Shown in pieces: positions 12,954 to 20,118 of a stretch of 20,118 bases of DNA (position 1 is the stretch's first letter; the number at the start of each line of letters is the position of its first letter). The stretch spans positions 1-20,118 of the forward strand of contig JANYBE010000021.1 of assembly GCA_025360945.1 (NCBI GenBank). The letters run 5' to 3'. This DNA is from Rhizobacter sp. GTDB taxonomy: Bacteria; Pseudomonadota; Gammaproteobacteria; Burkholderiales; Burkholderiaceae_C. Both the position numbers and the translations under genes were made by a program. The notes beneath the pieces were generated by a model. That model ran no database searches, was not told where the DNA came from, and saw only the letters and a list, made by a program, of their open reading frames with translations.

Positions 12954-15011
12954 TCAGTCGTCGTCCTTGACCTTGTACTGACTCATCAGCGCCGCCTGCG
13001 CCGACACAGGCACGGCCTCGTAGTGGCTCAGCTCGATCGTGTAGCGCCCCTGGCCGCCGGTCATGCCGTTCAGCCGCGCCTGGTAGTTGGCGAGTTCGGA
13101 CAGTGGCACCTGGCCGCTCACCGACATTGCGCCGCCCGGCAGCGCGTGCGTGGCGTTGACCTGCCCCCGCTTGGCCGAAAGGTCGCCGGTGATGTCGCCC
13201 ATGCTGTGATCAGGTGCGGTGATTTGCACCTTGACGATGGGCTCGAGCACGATCGGCTGTGCCTTCTTCACCGCGTCGATGAATGCCTTGCGTCCGGCAG
13301 TGGCGAATGCGATGTCCTTTGAGTCGACCGAGTGCGACTTGCCGTCGTATACGATCACGCGCACGTCCTTCACCGGGTAGCCGGCGATCACGCCCGTGTC
13401 AAGCACCTGGCGGATGCCTTTCTCGACCGCCGGGATGAACTGCGTCGGAATCGTGCCGCCCTTGACCTGGTCGACAAACTCGAAACCCGCGCCCCGCGTC
13501 AGCGGCTCGATGCGCAGGAACACTTCACCGAACTGCCCGGCGCCACCGCTCTGCTTCTTGTGCCGGTGATGACCCTCGGCGCCGATCGTCACCGTCTCGC
13601 GGTAGGCGATGCGCGGCGGTCGCGTGCTGACCTCGCACTTGTAGACCTCGTTCATGCGCTCAAGCAGCGTGCGCAGGTGCAGTTCACCCAGGCCGTAGAC
13701 CACGGTCTCGTTGGTCACGCTGACATGCTCGACCTTCAGGCACGGGTCCTCGTCGACGAGCTTTTGCAGGATCTCCCACATGCGCTGCTCGTCGCCGCGG
13801 CGCTTCGGCTCGATCGCCAGGCCGTGTACGGGCACCGGGAACGGCAGCGGCTTTAGATGCAGGTGGTCGTCCTCGGCGGCGTCGTGCAGCACCGCGTCGA
13901 AGTGCATCTCGTCGACCTTTGCGACCGCGCAGACGTCGCCAGGCACGCCGCGCACCACTTCGACATGCTCCTTGCCCTGCAGCATGAACAGGTGGCCGAC
14001 CTTGAACGGCTTGCGTCCGTCTCCGATGTAGAGCTGGCTGTCGCGCGTGACCGTGCCCTGATGGATGCGGAACACGCCCATCTTGCCGACGTAGGGGTCG
14101 ACGGTGATCTTGAACACATGCGCGATCACGTGCTGCGCCGGGTCTGGGTCGGCCTGCAATTCCTTGGCCTGCGCGCCTTCGCCCTTGTAGAACTGCGGCG
14201 GGTTGCCCTCGGCCGGGTTCGGCATCAAGGCCTCGATCACGTCGAGCAGCTCACCCACGCCGGCGCCGTTGCGCGCCGAGACGAAGCAGATCGGGATCAG
14301 GTGGCCCTGGCGCAGCGCCTCTTCGAGTGGTGCATGCAGCTCGCCCGGATCGACGTCGCCGTCGTTCAGGTAGCGCTCGACGAAGGCCGGGTCGACCTCG
14401 ACGACCTGCTCCACAAGCGCGCGGTGCGCCGCCTCGACGCTGGCGAAATCGGCCTGGCCTGACGGGTTGAAGAAGCAGTCAACGACCTTGGTGCCGCCGG
14501 CCGCCGGCAGGTTCAGCGGCAAGCACTCCTTGCCGAACGCTGCCTGGATCTGCGTCACCAGTCCGGCCAGGTCTGCGCCGGCGGTGTCGATCTTGTTGAT
14601 CACAATCAGCCGGCACAGCTGGCGCTGCGCCGCCCATTCCATCATGCGCGCGCTCATCATCTCGATGCCGGTGCCCGCATTGATCACGATCGCCGCGGTC
14701 TCGACGGCCTCGAGCGCCGTCATCGACTGGCCCACGAAATCCGCATACCCCGGCGTGTCGATCAGGTGGATGCGCGCGCCGCGGTGCGTCAGGTGCATTA
14801 CTGCCGAATTCAGCGAGTGCTGGGCGCGGCGCTCCATCGGATCGAAGTCGGACACCGTCGTGCCGCGGTCCAGGCTGCCCGGCGCTCCGAGTGCGCCGGC
14901 CCGGTGCAGCAGCGCCTCGGCCAGACTGGTCTTGCCCGCACCGGTCTGGCCGACCAGCGCGAGCGATCGGATCGCCTGGACGGCGGCATGCGGGGGGGAT
15001 GACTGCGGCAT
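12954..15011 (-). CDS. Elongation factor G-like translational GTPase
   Basis: This 685-aa GTPase has the five-domain EF-G layout. The P-loop GQTGAGKT is at 21-28, DTPGYADF at 85-92 and NKID at 139-142; a domain IV segment HHRHKKQSGGAGQFGEVF is followed by the C-terminal domain V. Two points separate it from canonical EF-G: the switch II motif has Tyr where EF-G has the GTPase-activating His (DTPGH), and the P-loop reads GQTGAGKT rather than GHIDAGKT. This is the EF-G-like subfamily that often coexists with a true FusA. Its role is unsettled, with ribosome recycling, stress or GTPase-independent binding as options. The start at 15011 is set by GAGGAGG 8 nt upstream; an 18-codon extension to 15065 lacks such a site. 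Confidence 0.93.
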   Translation of the reverse strand: MPQSSPPHAAVQAIRSLALVGQTGAGKTSLAEALLHRAGALGAPGSLDRGTTVSDFDPMERRAQHSLNSAVMHLTHRGARIHLIDTPGYADFVGQSMTALEAVETAAIVINAGTGIEMMSARMMEWAAQRQLCRLIVINKIDTAGADLAGLVTQIQAAFGKECLPLNLPAAGGTKVVDCFFNPSGQADFASVEAAHRALVEQVVEVDPAFVERYLNDGDVDPGELHAPLEEALRQGHLIPICFVSARNGAGVGELLDVIEALMPNPAEGNPPQFYKGEGAQAKELQADPDPAQHVIAHVFKITVDPYVGKMGVFRIHQGTVTRDSQLYIGDGRKPFKVGHLFMLQGKEHVEVVRGVPGDVCAVAKVDEMHFDAVLHDAAEDDHLHLKPLPFPVPVHGLAIEPKRRGDEQRMWEILQKLVDEDPCLKVEHVSVTNETVVYGLGELHLRTLLERMNEVYKCEVSTRPPRIAYRETVTIGAEGHHRHKKQSGGAGQFGEVFLRIEPLTRGAGFEFVDQVKGGTIPTQFIPAVEKGIRQVLDTGVIAGYPVKDVRVIVYDGKSHSVDSKDIAFATAGRKAFIDAVKKAQPIVLEPIVKVQITAPDHSMGDITGDLSAKRGQVNATHALPGGAMSVSGQVPLSELANYQARLNGMTGGQGRYTIELSHYEAVPVSAQAALMSQYKVKDDD

Positions 15012-15125
15012 GAACGGGCCTCCTCGTATGCAGTACAGCCTACGGGATTGCTCCGCGCGCGGCAATCGGTGGTCACGGCAGGCGGCATCAACCTAAAATG
15101 CGCGACCCCCCACCTCGGCTTATCT

Positions 15126-16610
15126 GTGACGATTTCGACTCCATTGCCATCGGCGCGCGCGATGCCGCCCTGGCAGGCGGTGCTGGTCAGCGCCGCCGTC
15201 GTGGTGCTGTGGGCGCTGTGGGCTGCGCACTTCAACACTGCACAGTTCGGCGACAACATCGAGCAGTTCAACTGGGCCCAAAGCCTGGAACTCGGTTACC
15301 ACAAGCACCCGCCGCTGCCGTCGCTGGCGCTCGGCCTCGTGATCAAGCTGTTCGGCCCCTCGGTCTACTGGGCTTACACGCTGGCCACGCTTTGCCTGCT
15401 CGGCACGTTGGGCTTCACCTGGCTGATCGGGCGCGAGCTGATCGGCAACAGGCTCTCCGCTGCGGCCATCGTGCTGTGGGGATTGAACCTGAGCTTCTCG
15501 CAGCGCGTGCAGCTTTACAACCACAATACTGTGCTGGTGCTGTGCATCGCCGCGACGGTCTGGTTCGCGATGCGCGCGAGCCGTGGCAAGACGCTGTGGT
15601 GGGTCGCGACCGGCGTCGGCGCGGGCGCGGCGATGCTCTCGAAGTACCAGGCGCTGGTGCCGCTTGCCGGACTGTTGCTCGCGCTTGTGCTGACAGGCCG
15701 GCTGAAGCGACCGGCGCAATGGGCCGGCTTCGCGCTCGCGCTCGTGGTGATGCTTGCGGTGTTCGCGCCGCACGCCGAGTGGGTCGCCCAGAACGATTTT
15801 ACGACGCTACGCTACGCGGCGGACGCGGTCGAGTCGGCGAACCTGTGGATGCGGGTGCGCTTCGTCATCGCGTTCGTCGCGAACCAGATCCGGCTCGCGT
15901 TTCCGGCCTTGCTCGCGATCGCGATCTGCTGGGTCTGGATGCGCAGCTGCCGGCGCGGTGTCGTCGTGGCCAGCGAGGCCAGCGTCGCGCCCGACTTCAA
16001 CCGCTGGACTTTGGGCCTGGTCTGGGTCACGCTGCTGGTGCTGCTCGCGATGGCGCTGGTCGGTGGCGTGAGCCTGCGCAACCACTGGGGCGTGCAGGCC
16101 TTGCAATTCTTTCCGCTGTGGCTCGTGTGGGTATGGGAGCGCCGCATCGCGATTGACCTGCGCAAGCTGGTCTGCGTGGCGTTGGCCGTGCAGGCGCTCA
16201 GCTTGACGCTGTACGCCGTCGAGCACCGCGATCCGCACGCGGTGTTGTCCAGCCGCCGCGTCGACACCGCCTACCCGGCGCGGCGCCTGGCACGCGCGGC
16301 GGTCGCGCACTGGGCCAGCGCGACGAACTGCCCGCTGCGCTATGTCGAGGGCACGGTGTTCGATGCCGGGCTCGTGTCGCTTTACTCCGGCGGCAAGATC
16401 CAGGTGTTCGATTCCGACCGTGCCACGCCCTGGGTGCGCGCCGAAGACCTGCAACGCGATGGTGCGCTCTTCGTGCTCGACGAACGCGACGCGGTGCCCG
16501 CTGGGGTGACGAACCTGAAGGTGTTCGACCTCGTGCTCGGCAACAAGCTCGGCCGCCCGGGCAAGGCGGTCACATTGGGAGTGAGACTCCCGGCGCAGCC
16601 TTGCACGTAG
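15126..16610 (+). CDS. GT39-like (ArnT/PMT-type) membrane glycosyltransferase
   Basis: This ~494-aa inner-membrane protein has about ten hydrophobic segments in its first 370 residues and a periplasmic C-terminal domain. The first loop carries FGDNIEQFNWAQ and YHKHPPLPS (about 41-66), matching the acidic catalytic loop and following HPPL motif of GT39/GT83 enzymes, which move a sugar from a polyprenyl-phosphate donor to lipid or protein. No acceptor can be inferred. The start is uncertain: GTG at 15126 is used because the N-terminus then reads MTISTPLP before the first helix; ATG 15162 is the alternative, and neither has a clear ribosome-binding site. A -10-like TAAAAT is at 15094-15099. The stop lies 1 bp from the convergent amn stop. 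Confidence 0.85.
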   Translation: MTISTPLPSARAMPPWQAVLVSAAVVVLWALWAAHFNTAQFGDNIEQFNWAQSLELGYHKHPPLPSLALGLVIKLFGPSVYWAYTLATLCLLGTLGFTWLIGRELIGNRLSAAAIVLWGLNLSFSQRVQLYNHNTVLVLCIAATVWFAMRASRGKTLWWVATGVGAGAAMLSKYQALVPLAGLLLALVLTGRLKRPAQWAGFALALVVMLAVFAPHAEWVAQNDFTTLRYAADAVESANLWMRVRFVIAFVANQIRLAFPALLAIAICWVWMRSCRRGVVVASEASVAPDFNRWTLGLVWVTLLVLLAMALVGGVSLRNHWGVQALQFFPLWLVWVWERRIAIDLRKLVCVALAVQALSLTLYAVEHRDPHAVLSSRRVDTAYPARRLARAAVAHWASATNCPLRYVEGTVFDAGLVSLYSGGKIQVFDSDRATPWVRAEDLQRDGALFVLDERDAVPAGVTNLKVFDLVLGNKLGRPGKAVTLGVRLPAQPCT

Positions 16611-16611
16611 G

Positions 16612-18111
16612 TTACTGGAACGCCACCTCCGCAAAGCTGCGCAACTTGCGGCTGTGCAGCTGATCGACGCCGGCTTCGCGCAGCAGTTCGATTGCGCGGA
16701 TGCCGATGCGCAGATGCTGGTCGACACGCTCGCGGTAGAAGTGGTTCGCCATGCCTGGCAGCTTGATTTCGCCGTGCAGCGGCTTGTCGCTCACGCACAG
16801 CAATGTGCCGTAGGGCACGCGGAAGCGGAAACCGTTCGCGGCGATGGTCGCCGATTCCATGTCGAGCGCGATCGCGCGGCTCTGGCTGAAGCGCCGCTCC
16901 GGCGTGCTCGCCGCGTGCTGCGAGGGCAGCAACTCCCAGTTGCGGTTGTCGGTGCTTGCGACGGTTCCGGTGCGCATGATGCGCTTGAGCTCGTAGCCCT
17001 TGAGCTGCGTGATCTCTGCCACCGCCGCTTCGAGCGCGACCTGCACCTCGGCCAGCGCAGGGATCGGTACCCACAGCGGCAGTTCTTCGTCGAGCACGTG
17101 GTCCTCGCGCACATAGCCGTGGGCGAGCACGTAGTCGCCGAGCTGCTGCGTGTTGCGCAGACCGGCGCAGTGGCCGAGCATCACCCAGGCATGTGGGCGC
17201 AGCACCGCGATATGGTCGGTGATCGTCTTGGCGTTTGCCGGACCGACGCCGATGTTGACCATCGTGATGCCGCTGCCGTCGGCGCGCACCAGGTGGTAGG
17301 CCGGCATCTGCGGAAGCCGCGGCGGCGGCGCGCCCAGCGCATCACCCGGTAGCCCGGCCAAGCCGGCGCGGCGCGTGAGCACGTTGCCGGGTTCGACGAA
17401 GGCGGTGTAGTCCTGCGCGCGCGCCGCGCTGCTCATCGTCTCGTGGCCCAAGCGCACGAACTCGTCGATGTAGAACTGGTAGTTCGTGAACAGCACGAAG
17501 TTCTGGAAGTGCTCGGGCGCGGTGCCGCTGTAGTGGCGCAGGCGCTGCAGCGAGTAGTCCACCCGCGGCGCGGTGAACAGCGACAGCGGGCGCGGCTCGC
17601 CGGGCGCGGCTTCGAACGTGCCGTTGGCGATGCCGTCGTCCATGGCGTTCAGGTCGGGCAGGTCGAATCGATCGCGCATCAGCTGGCGGCGCTCAGGCGT
17701 GAGACTGCCTTCGATGTGGTCGTTCTCGGCGAACGAGAAATGCACGGGAATGGGCTGCGCACTCGTGCCCACCTCGAGAGAGACGTGGTGGTTCTTCAGC
17801 AGCAGGCGGAACTGCTCCAGGTAGTAGCTGCCGAACAGGTCGGGCCGGGTCAGTGTCGTCTCGTAGGTGCCGGGGCCGCTGACGAAACCGTAGCTTAGGC
17901 GCGAGTCGGCGCGCGCCACCGTGTCGGTGTGCACGCGCACGAACGGATAGCAGGCACGTACGCGCGCCGCGAGGTCGTCGCCGCCGACGAAGCTTTGCAG
18001 CGCACCGCGCAGGTGATTGATGCTGCCGTCATAGATGGCGCGCACCTGGTCGAGCGCGCCGGCCGCGTCGTCAAAGCGGGCGGGGGCAATGTAAGTCGGG
18101 ACAACAGGCAT
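16612..18111 (-). CDS. amn: AMP nucleosidase
   Basis: AMP nucleosidase hydrolyses AMP to adenine and ribose 5-phosphate, controlling adenylate levels in the cytoplasm. The 499-aa length fits the family. An N-terminal Amn-type domain (about 1-180) precedes a purine-nucleoside-phosphorylase-like domain with MVNIGVGPANAKTITDHIAV (284-303), MLGHCAGLRN (311-320), ALDMESATIAANGF (415-428) and CVSDKPLHGEIK (439-450); Asp442 is the expected catalytic acid. The ATG at 18111 has AAGGAG 5 nt upstream, so the longer frame to 18189 is rejected. It stands alone: convergent with the glycosyltransferase and divergent from the secreted small protein. Confidence 0.96.
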   Translation of the reverse strand: MPVVPTYIAPARFDDAAGALDQVRAIYDGSINHLRGALQSFVGGDDLAARVRACYPFVRVHTDTVARADSRLSYGFVSGPGTYETTLTRPDLFGSYYLEQFRLLLKNHHVSLEVGTSAQPIPVHFSFAENDHIEGSLTPERRQLMRDRFDLPDLNAMDDGIANGTFEAAPGEPRPLSLFTAPRVDYSLQRLRHYSGTAPEHFQNFVLFTNYQFYIDEFVRLGHETMSSAARAQDYTAFVEPGNVLTRRAGLAGLPGDALGAPPPRLPQMPAYHLVRADGSGITMVNIGVGPANAKTITDHIAVLRPHAWVMLGHCAGLRNTQQLGDYVLAHGYVREDHVLDEELPLWVPIPALAEVQVALEAAVAEITQLKGYELKRIMRTGTVASTDNRNWELLPSQHAASTPERRFSQSRAIALDMESATIAANGFRFRVPYGTLLCVSDKPLHGEIKLPGMANHFYRERVDQHLRIGIRAIELLREAGVDQLHSRKLRSFAEVAFQ

Positions 18112-18258
18112 GAGGCTCCTTGCGCGTGGAGCCCTATTTTCACCTTGCCGTCGATCGTGCAGTGACGCCCTCGGGGCATGGGGACGCAATTTGTGACCTC
18201 GTTTGTCCTACAGCCACAGCCGCTACTCGCTGACCGCGCGAACCCGGCACGCCGCCTA

Positions 18259-18288
18259 AGCTGAATTCAGCTGGTCCCTGGACCGGTC
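18259..18288. promoter_or_regulatory. Cluster of adjoining palindromes (candidate operator)
   Basis: The perfect 14-bp palindrome AGCTGAATTCAGCT (18259-18272) directly abuts GGTCC-CT-GGACC (18273-18284), which overlaps GACCGGTC (18281-18288). All lie in the 233-bp gap upstream of the secreted small-protein gene, ending 56 bp before its start codon. Position and symmetry suggest a regulator-binding region. No matching regulator is identified. Confidence 0.45.
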
Positions 18289-18344
18289 GGCCGTCACCTT
18301 GCTTGGGGGCCTGTCCATTCAATCCACGCAAAGGAATCTTCACC

Positions 18345-18602
18345 ATGAACACGCGTCAACTTCTGACCTCTGCAATTGCGGCCGCGACCGTTGTCGGCAC
18401 GATCGGCATCGCCTACGCACAGACCTCGACCTCGACCTCGACCGACGGGACGACGACAACGACGACGACGCCAGCGCCGGGCAGCGACATGAGCACGACG
18501 AATCCGTCGACGACGCGCACGATGCCGGCGCCCGCCGCCGACACGAGCACCCCGGCGCCTGTCGTTAGCAGCGAGCCAGCACCGAAGCCGGATCGCAACT
18601 GA
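18345..18602 (+). CDS. Secreted Thr/Ser/Pro-rich small protein
   Basis: This 85-aa protein has a clear Sec signal peptide (MNTRQLLTSAIAAATVVG to IAYAQ, cleavage after AYA near residue 25). The mature ~60 residues are low-complexity: TSTSTSTDG, a run of seven Thr, then Thr/Ser/Pro/Ala to the end (EPAPKPDRN). It has no cysteine, tryptophan or recognisable domain, so it is probably disordered in the periplasm or outside the cell. The ATG at 18345 has AAGGA 9 nt upstream; the frame extends to 18303 without support. It is followed after a 90-bp gap with a long hairpin by the L,D-transpeptidase-like genes, so an envelope role is plausible but unproven. Confidence 0.8.
   Translation: MNTRQLLTSAIAAATVVGTIGIAYAQTSTSTSTDGTTTTTTTPAPGSDMSTTNPSTTRTMPAPAADTSTPAPVVSSEPAPKPDRN
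18423..18472 (+). repeat. Short CGACCT / ACG tandem repeats encoding Thr/Ser
   Basis: Three ACCTCG hexamers, each coding Thr-Ser, are followed by a run of ACG/ACA triplets coding Thr. They make the low-complexity start of the mature small protein and are open to in-frame length variation. Confidence 0.7.
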
Positions 18603-18622
18603 TCTGCCCTCGCAGATTCACG

Positions 18623-18664
18623 GCGACCGCGCGCCCGGACCTTCGGTTGGGAGCGCGTGGTCGC
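18623..18664 (+). other. Long stem-loop between the small-protein gene and the LDT-like gene
   Basis: GCGACCGCGCGC (18623-18634) pairs with GCGCGTGGTCGC (18653-18664) over 12 positions with one G-U, and inner bases (18638-18641 with 18645-18648) close a TTC loop. There is no T-run after it on the plus strand, so it is not a standard intrinsic terminator. It may stabilise the upstream mRNA or weaken read-through into the next gene. Confidence 0.5.
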
Positions 18665-18692
18665 GGCTCGGCAATGGGTCGGGAGAGTGAAG

Positions 18693-19460
18693 ATGATCGA
18701 CTTGTTAGCGTGGCGACGTGACCGCGATCTGATAAAGGGGATCAAGCAGGGATGTCTTGCCGGCGCGGCCGCCGTGATTCTGGTGCTGCCCCCGATTGGC
18801 TCGGCTACCGGCCATCTGGCGACACCCGCGGCGCATGCAGCAGCGCGGCACGCACCGCGCGCCGCTGACTATGGCCAAGCCCAGCCCAGCAACGACGCTA
18901 AGTACCTTGCGGACTGGGTTGCCGATTCGGGCGACAACCAGCGCTTGACATTTGCGATCCTCGACAAGCGCGACGCGCGTGTTTACGTCTTCGATGTCGA
19001 TGCTCGTCTCGTCGGCACGAGCCCGGTGCTGCTGGGCGCTGCTCCCGGAGACGACTCGGTGCTCGGCATCGGGCAGCGCCCGATCAGCGAGGTGCATCCT
19101 GAGGAGCGCACCACGCCGGCCGGCCGTTTCAACAGCGCGCCCGGGCGCAACGCGTCGGGCGAGGACGTGGTGTGGGTCGACTACGGTGCCGCGGTGTCGA
19201 TGCACCGGGTGCGCCCCGTCGATCCCAAAGAGCGCCGCCTCGAACGGCTGGCCTCACCCGACCCGGCGCAGCGCCGCATCTCCTACGGCTGCATCAACGT
19301 ACCGGTCGCGTTCTTTGATGCCGTCGTGCACCCGGTGCTGGGGTTCGGCCCGGCGATCGTGTACGTGCTCCCGGAACGCAAGCCGGTTCAGGAGATCTTT
19401 GCCTCGTCCTACGTCGTCGAAGACCGAACGACGCGATGGGCGGGCGACTTGCGCCAATAA
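18693..19460 (+). CDS. L,D-transpeptidase-like (YkuD-fold) envelope protein
   Basis: This 255-aa protein has an N-terminal hydrophobic segment (about 20-38, CLAGAAAVILVLPPIGSATG) that acts as signal peptide or anchor. The rest looks like a divergent YkuD domain: RTTPAGRF (139-146), VVWVDYGAAVSMHRV with His171, and ISYGCINVP with Cys200. In classic L,D-transpeptidases the cysteine motif is SHGC; here His is replaced by Tyr (SYGC), while the nucleophile Cys and upstream His remain. The family builds 3-3 peptidoglycan cross-links or attaches proteins to the wall. ATG 18693 is preferred (GGGAGAG upstream) over the longer frame from 18657. A paralogue follows 218 bp downstream. Whether it is a true transpeptidase is not certain. 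Confidence 0.78.
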   Translation: MIDLLAWRRDRDLIKGIKQGCLAGAAAVILVLPPIGSATGHLATPAAHAAARHAPRAADYGQAQPSNDAKYLADWVADSGDNQRLTFAILDKRDARVYVFDVDARLVGTSPVLLGAAPGDDSVLGIGQRPISEVHPEERTTPAGRFNSAPGRNASGEDVVWVDYGAAVSMHRVRPVDPKERRLERLASPDPAQRRISYGCINVPVAFFDAVVHPVLGFGPAIVYVLPERKPVQEIFASSYVVEDRTTRWAGDLRQ

Positions 19461-19678
19461 GTGCCGAACCTCGCGCTCGCGTTTCGCGCATCCGACCGCG
19501 CTTGACGGAGAATGCGCACGCCCGCCGGCGATCGTGCCGGTCGAGCCGGCGAGCCAAACCTTCTTGCGCATGAAGTCGCGTCGACGCGTGTCGACGCACT
19601 CGGTGATTCGCACGCTTCGCGGCGTGCGGCCGAGCATGCCACTGCCTCGCCGTTCGTCTGCGCTGGAAGGACGTCGGG
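19461..19678. other. Spacer between tandem LDT-like genes, with two hairpins
   Basis: No ORF is supported in this 218-bp gap. Two close inverted repeats are seen: GCGTCGAC/GTCGACGC (19578-19585, 19590-19597; 8-bp stem, 4-nt loop) and CGCACGC/GCGTGCG (19609-19615, 19622-19628; 7-bp stem, 6-nt loop). Neither is followed by a T-run. They could slow or partly end transcription from the first gene, or be operators for the second. Confidence 0.45.
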
Positions 19679-20118
19679 ATGGCTGTTGGCAAGCTGCGCT
19701 GGGTGGCAGCGCTCTGGTGCTGTTGCGCGTCGTGGAGCGTGGCCGCCGCGCCCGATTTCGTCGGTGAAAGGCCCTCCGATGATGTCCGCTATACCGCGAA
19801 CTGGGTTCTGGCCGGTGCCGACAACCAGGGCAAACCATTTGTCATTGTCGACAAACGCGACGCGCGGGTCTACGTGTTTGACGCCGGTGGTCGCCTCGCC
19901 GGCAGCGCCCCGGCCCTGCTGGGACTGGCCGCCGGCGACGCGTCGATTCCCGACATCGCGCAGCGTGCGCCGTCCAGCCTTCGACCTGCCGAGCGAACCA
20001 CCCCTGCCGGCCGCTTTGATTCGCAGCCGGGCCACAACGACAACGGCGAGGACATTGTCTGGGTCGATTACGACGCGTCGCTCGCGATCCACCGGCTGCG
20101 CCCCGCGCCGGCCGCCGA
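19679..20118 (+). CDS. Second L,D-transpeptidase-like paralogue (3' end outside window)
   Basis: The ATG at 19679, with GGAAGGA about 8 nt upstream, opens a frame to the window edge (146 aa visible). A signal peptide (MAVGKLRWVAALWCCC to SVAAA, cut near residue 24) is followed by a domain that matches the preceding gene: NWVLAGADNQ, VDKRDARVYVFD (58-69), RTTPAGRF (106-113), GEDIVWVDYDA and IHRLRP with His138. The matching segments of the first gene include LDKRDARVYVFD and GEDVVWVDYGA, so this is a tandem duplication with moderate divergence. The cysteine motif should lie about 25-30 residues past the window end and cannot be checked here. The longer minus-strand frames over this region are shadows. 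Confidence 0.85.
   Translation, partial: MAVGKLRWVAALWCCCASWSVAAAPDFVGERPSDDVRYTANWVLAGADNQGKPFVIVDKRDARVYVFDAGGRLAGSAPALLGLAAGDASIPDIAQRAPSSLRPAERTTPAGRFDSQPGHNDNGEDIVWVDYDASLAIHRLRPAPAA

Noticed and set aside
15094..15099. TAAAAT as a defined promoter for the glycosyltransferase
   Set aside because: It is a good -10 match, but no clear -35 lies at the right distance, so it is noted only in the gene entry.
19409..20092. 227-aa minus-strand ORF at the right edge
   Set aside because: It is antisense to the second LDT-like paralogue, whose similarity to the first copy shows which frame is real.

Overview
The window is high-GC, densely coding bacterial DNA. The 3' end of a 5S rRNA at the left edge, and genes such as an FFLE-motif protein, purT, amn, an EF-G-like GTPase and an HDOD protein, suggest a betaproteobacterium, probably order Burkholderiales. 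This placement comes from recognising families by eye, not from a search. Nothing looks like a phage, plasmid, insertion sequence or CRISPR array.

Layout, left to right. (1) 1-112: end of an rrn operon (5S plus intrinsic terminator). (2) 130-1838, minus: FFLE-motif gene translationally coupled (ATGA overlap) to an MBL-fold hydrolase. (3) 1914-3589: membrane-anchored alpha/beta hydrolase, overlapping tail-to-tail by 97 bp with a ceramidase-like (CREST-type) membrane protein. (4) 3715-6246: an aromatic-metabolism cassette, with 4-hydroxyphenylpyruvate dioxygenase and a PheC-like periplasmic protein in one minus-strand operon and a divergent Lrp/AsnC regulator. (5) 6249-9174: HDOD protein, DUF2855 protein, and a divergent aldo/keto reductase. 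(6) 9194-10502, minus: two small basic proteins of unknown function, preceded by a structured leader. The leader has a Fur-box-like element inside a sigma70-like promoter, phased TTGCGCAA palindromes, two hairpins (one a convincing intrinsic terminator), and then the first small ORF. An HTH regulator gene lies just upstream. (7) 10816-12942: purT, a small membrane-protein gene that appears frameshifted, and a membrane/coiled-coil protein. (8) 12954-16610: EF-G-like translation GTPase and a divergent GT39-like membrane glycosyltransferase. (9) 16612-18111: AMP nucleosidase. (10) 18345-20118: a secreted Thr/Ser/Pro-rich small protein followed by two tandem L,D-transpeptidase-like paralogues, the second cut by the window edge.

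The best candidate for something undescribed is region 6. It looks like an iron-responsive, probably terminator-attenuated leader RNA or sRNA feeding a two-small-protein operon, and its promoter carries a 14-bp-phased palindrome array. The tandem YkuD-like pair with SYGCIN in place of SHGC, the PheC-like protein in an hpd operon, and the doubly shifted membrane gene after purT also merit a look.
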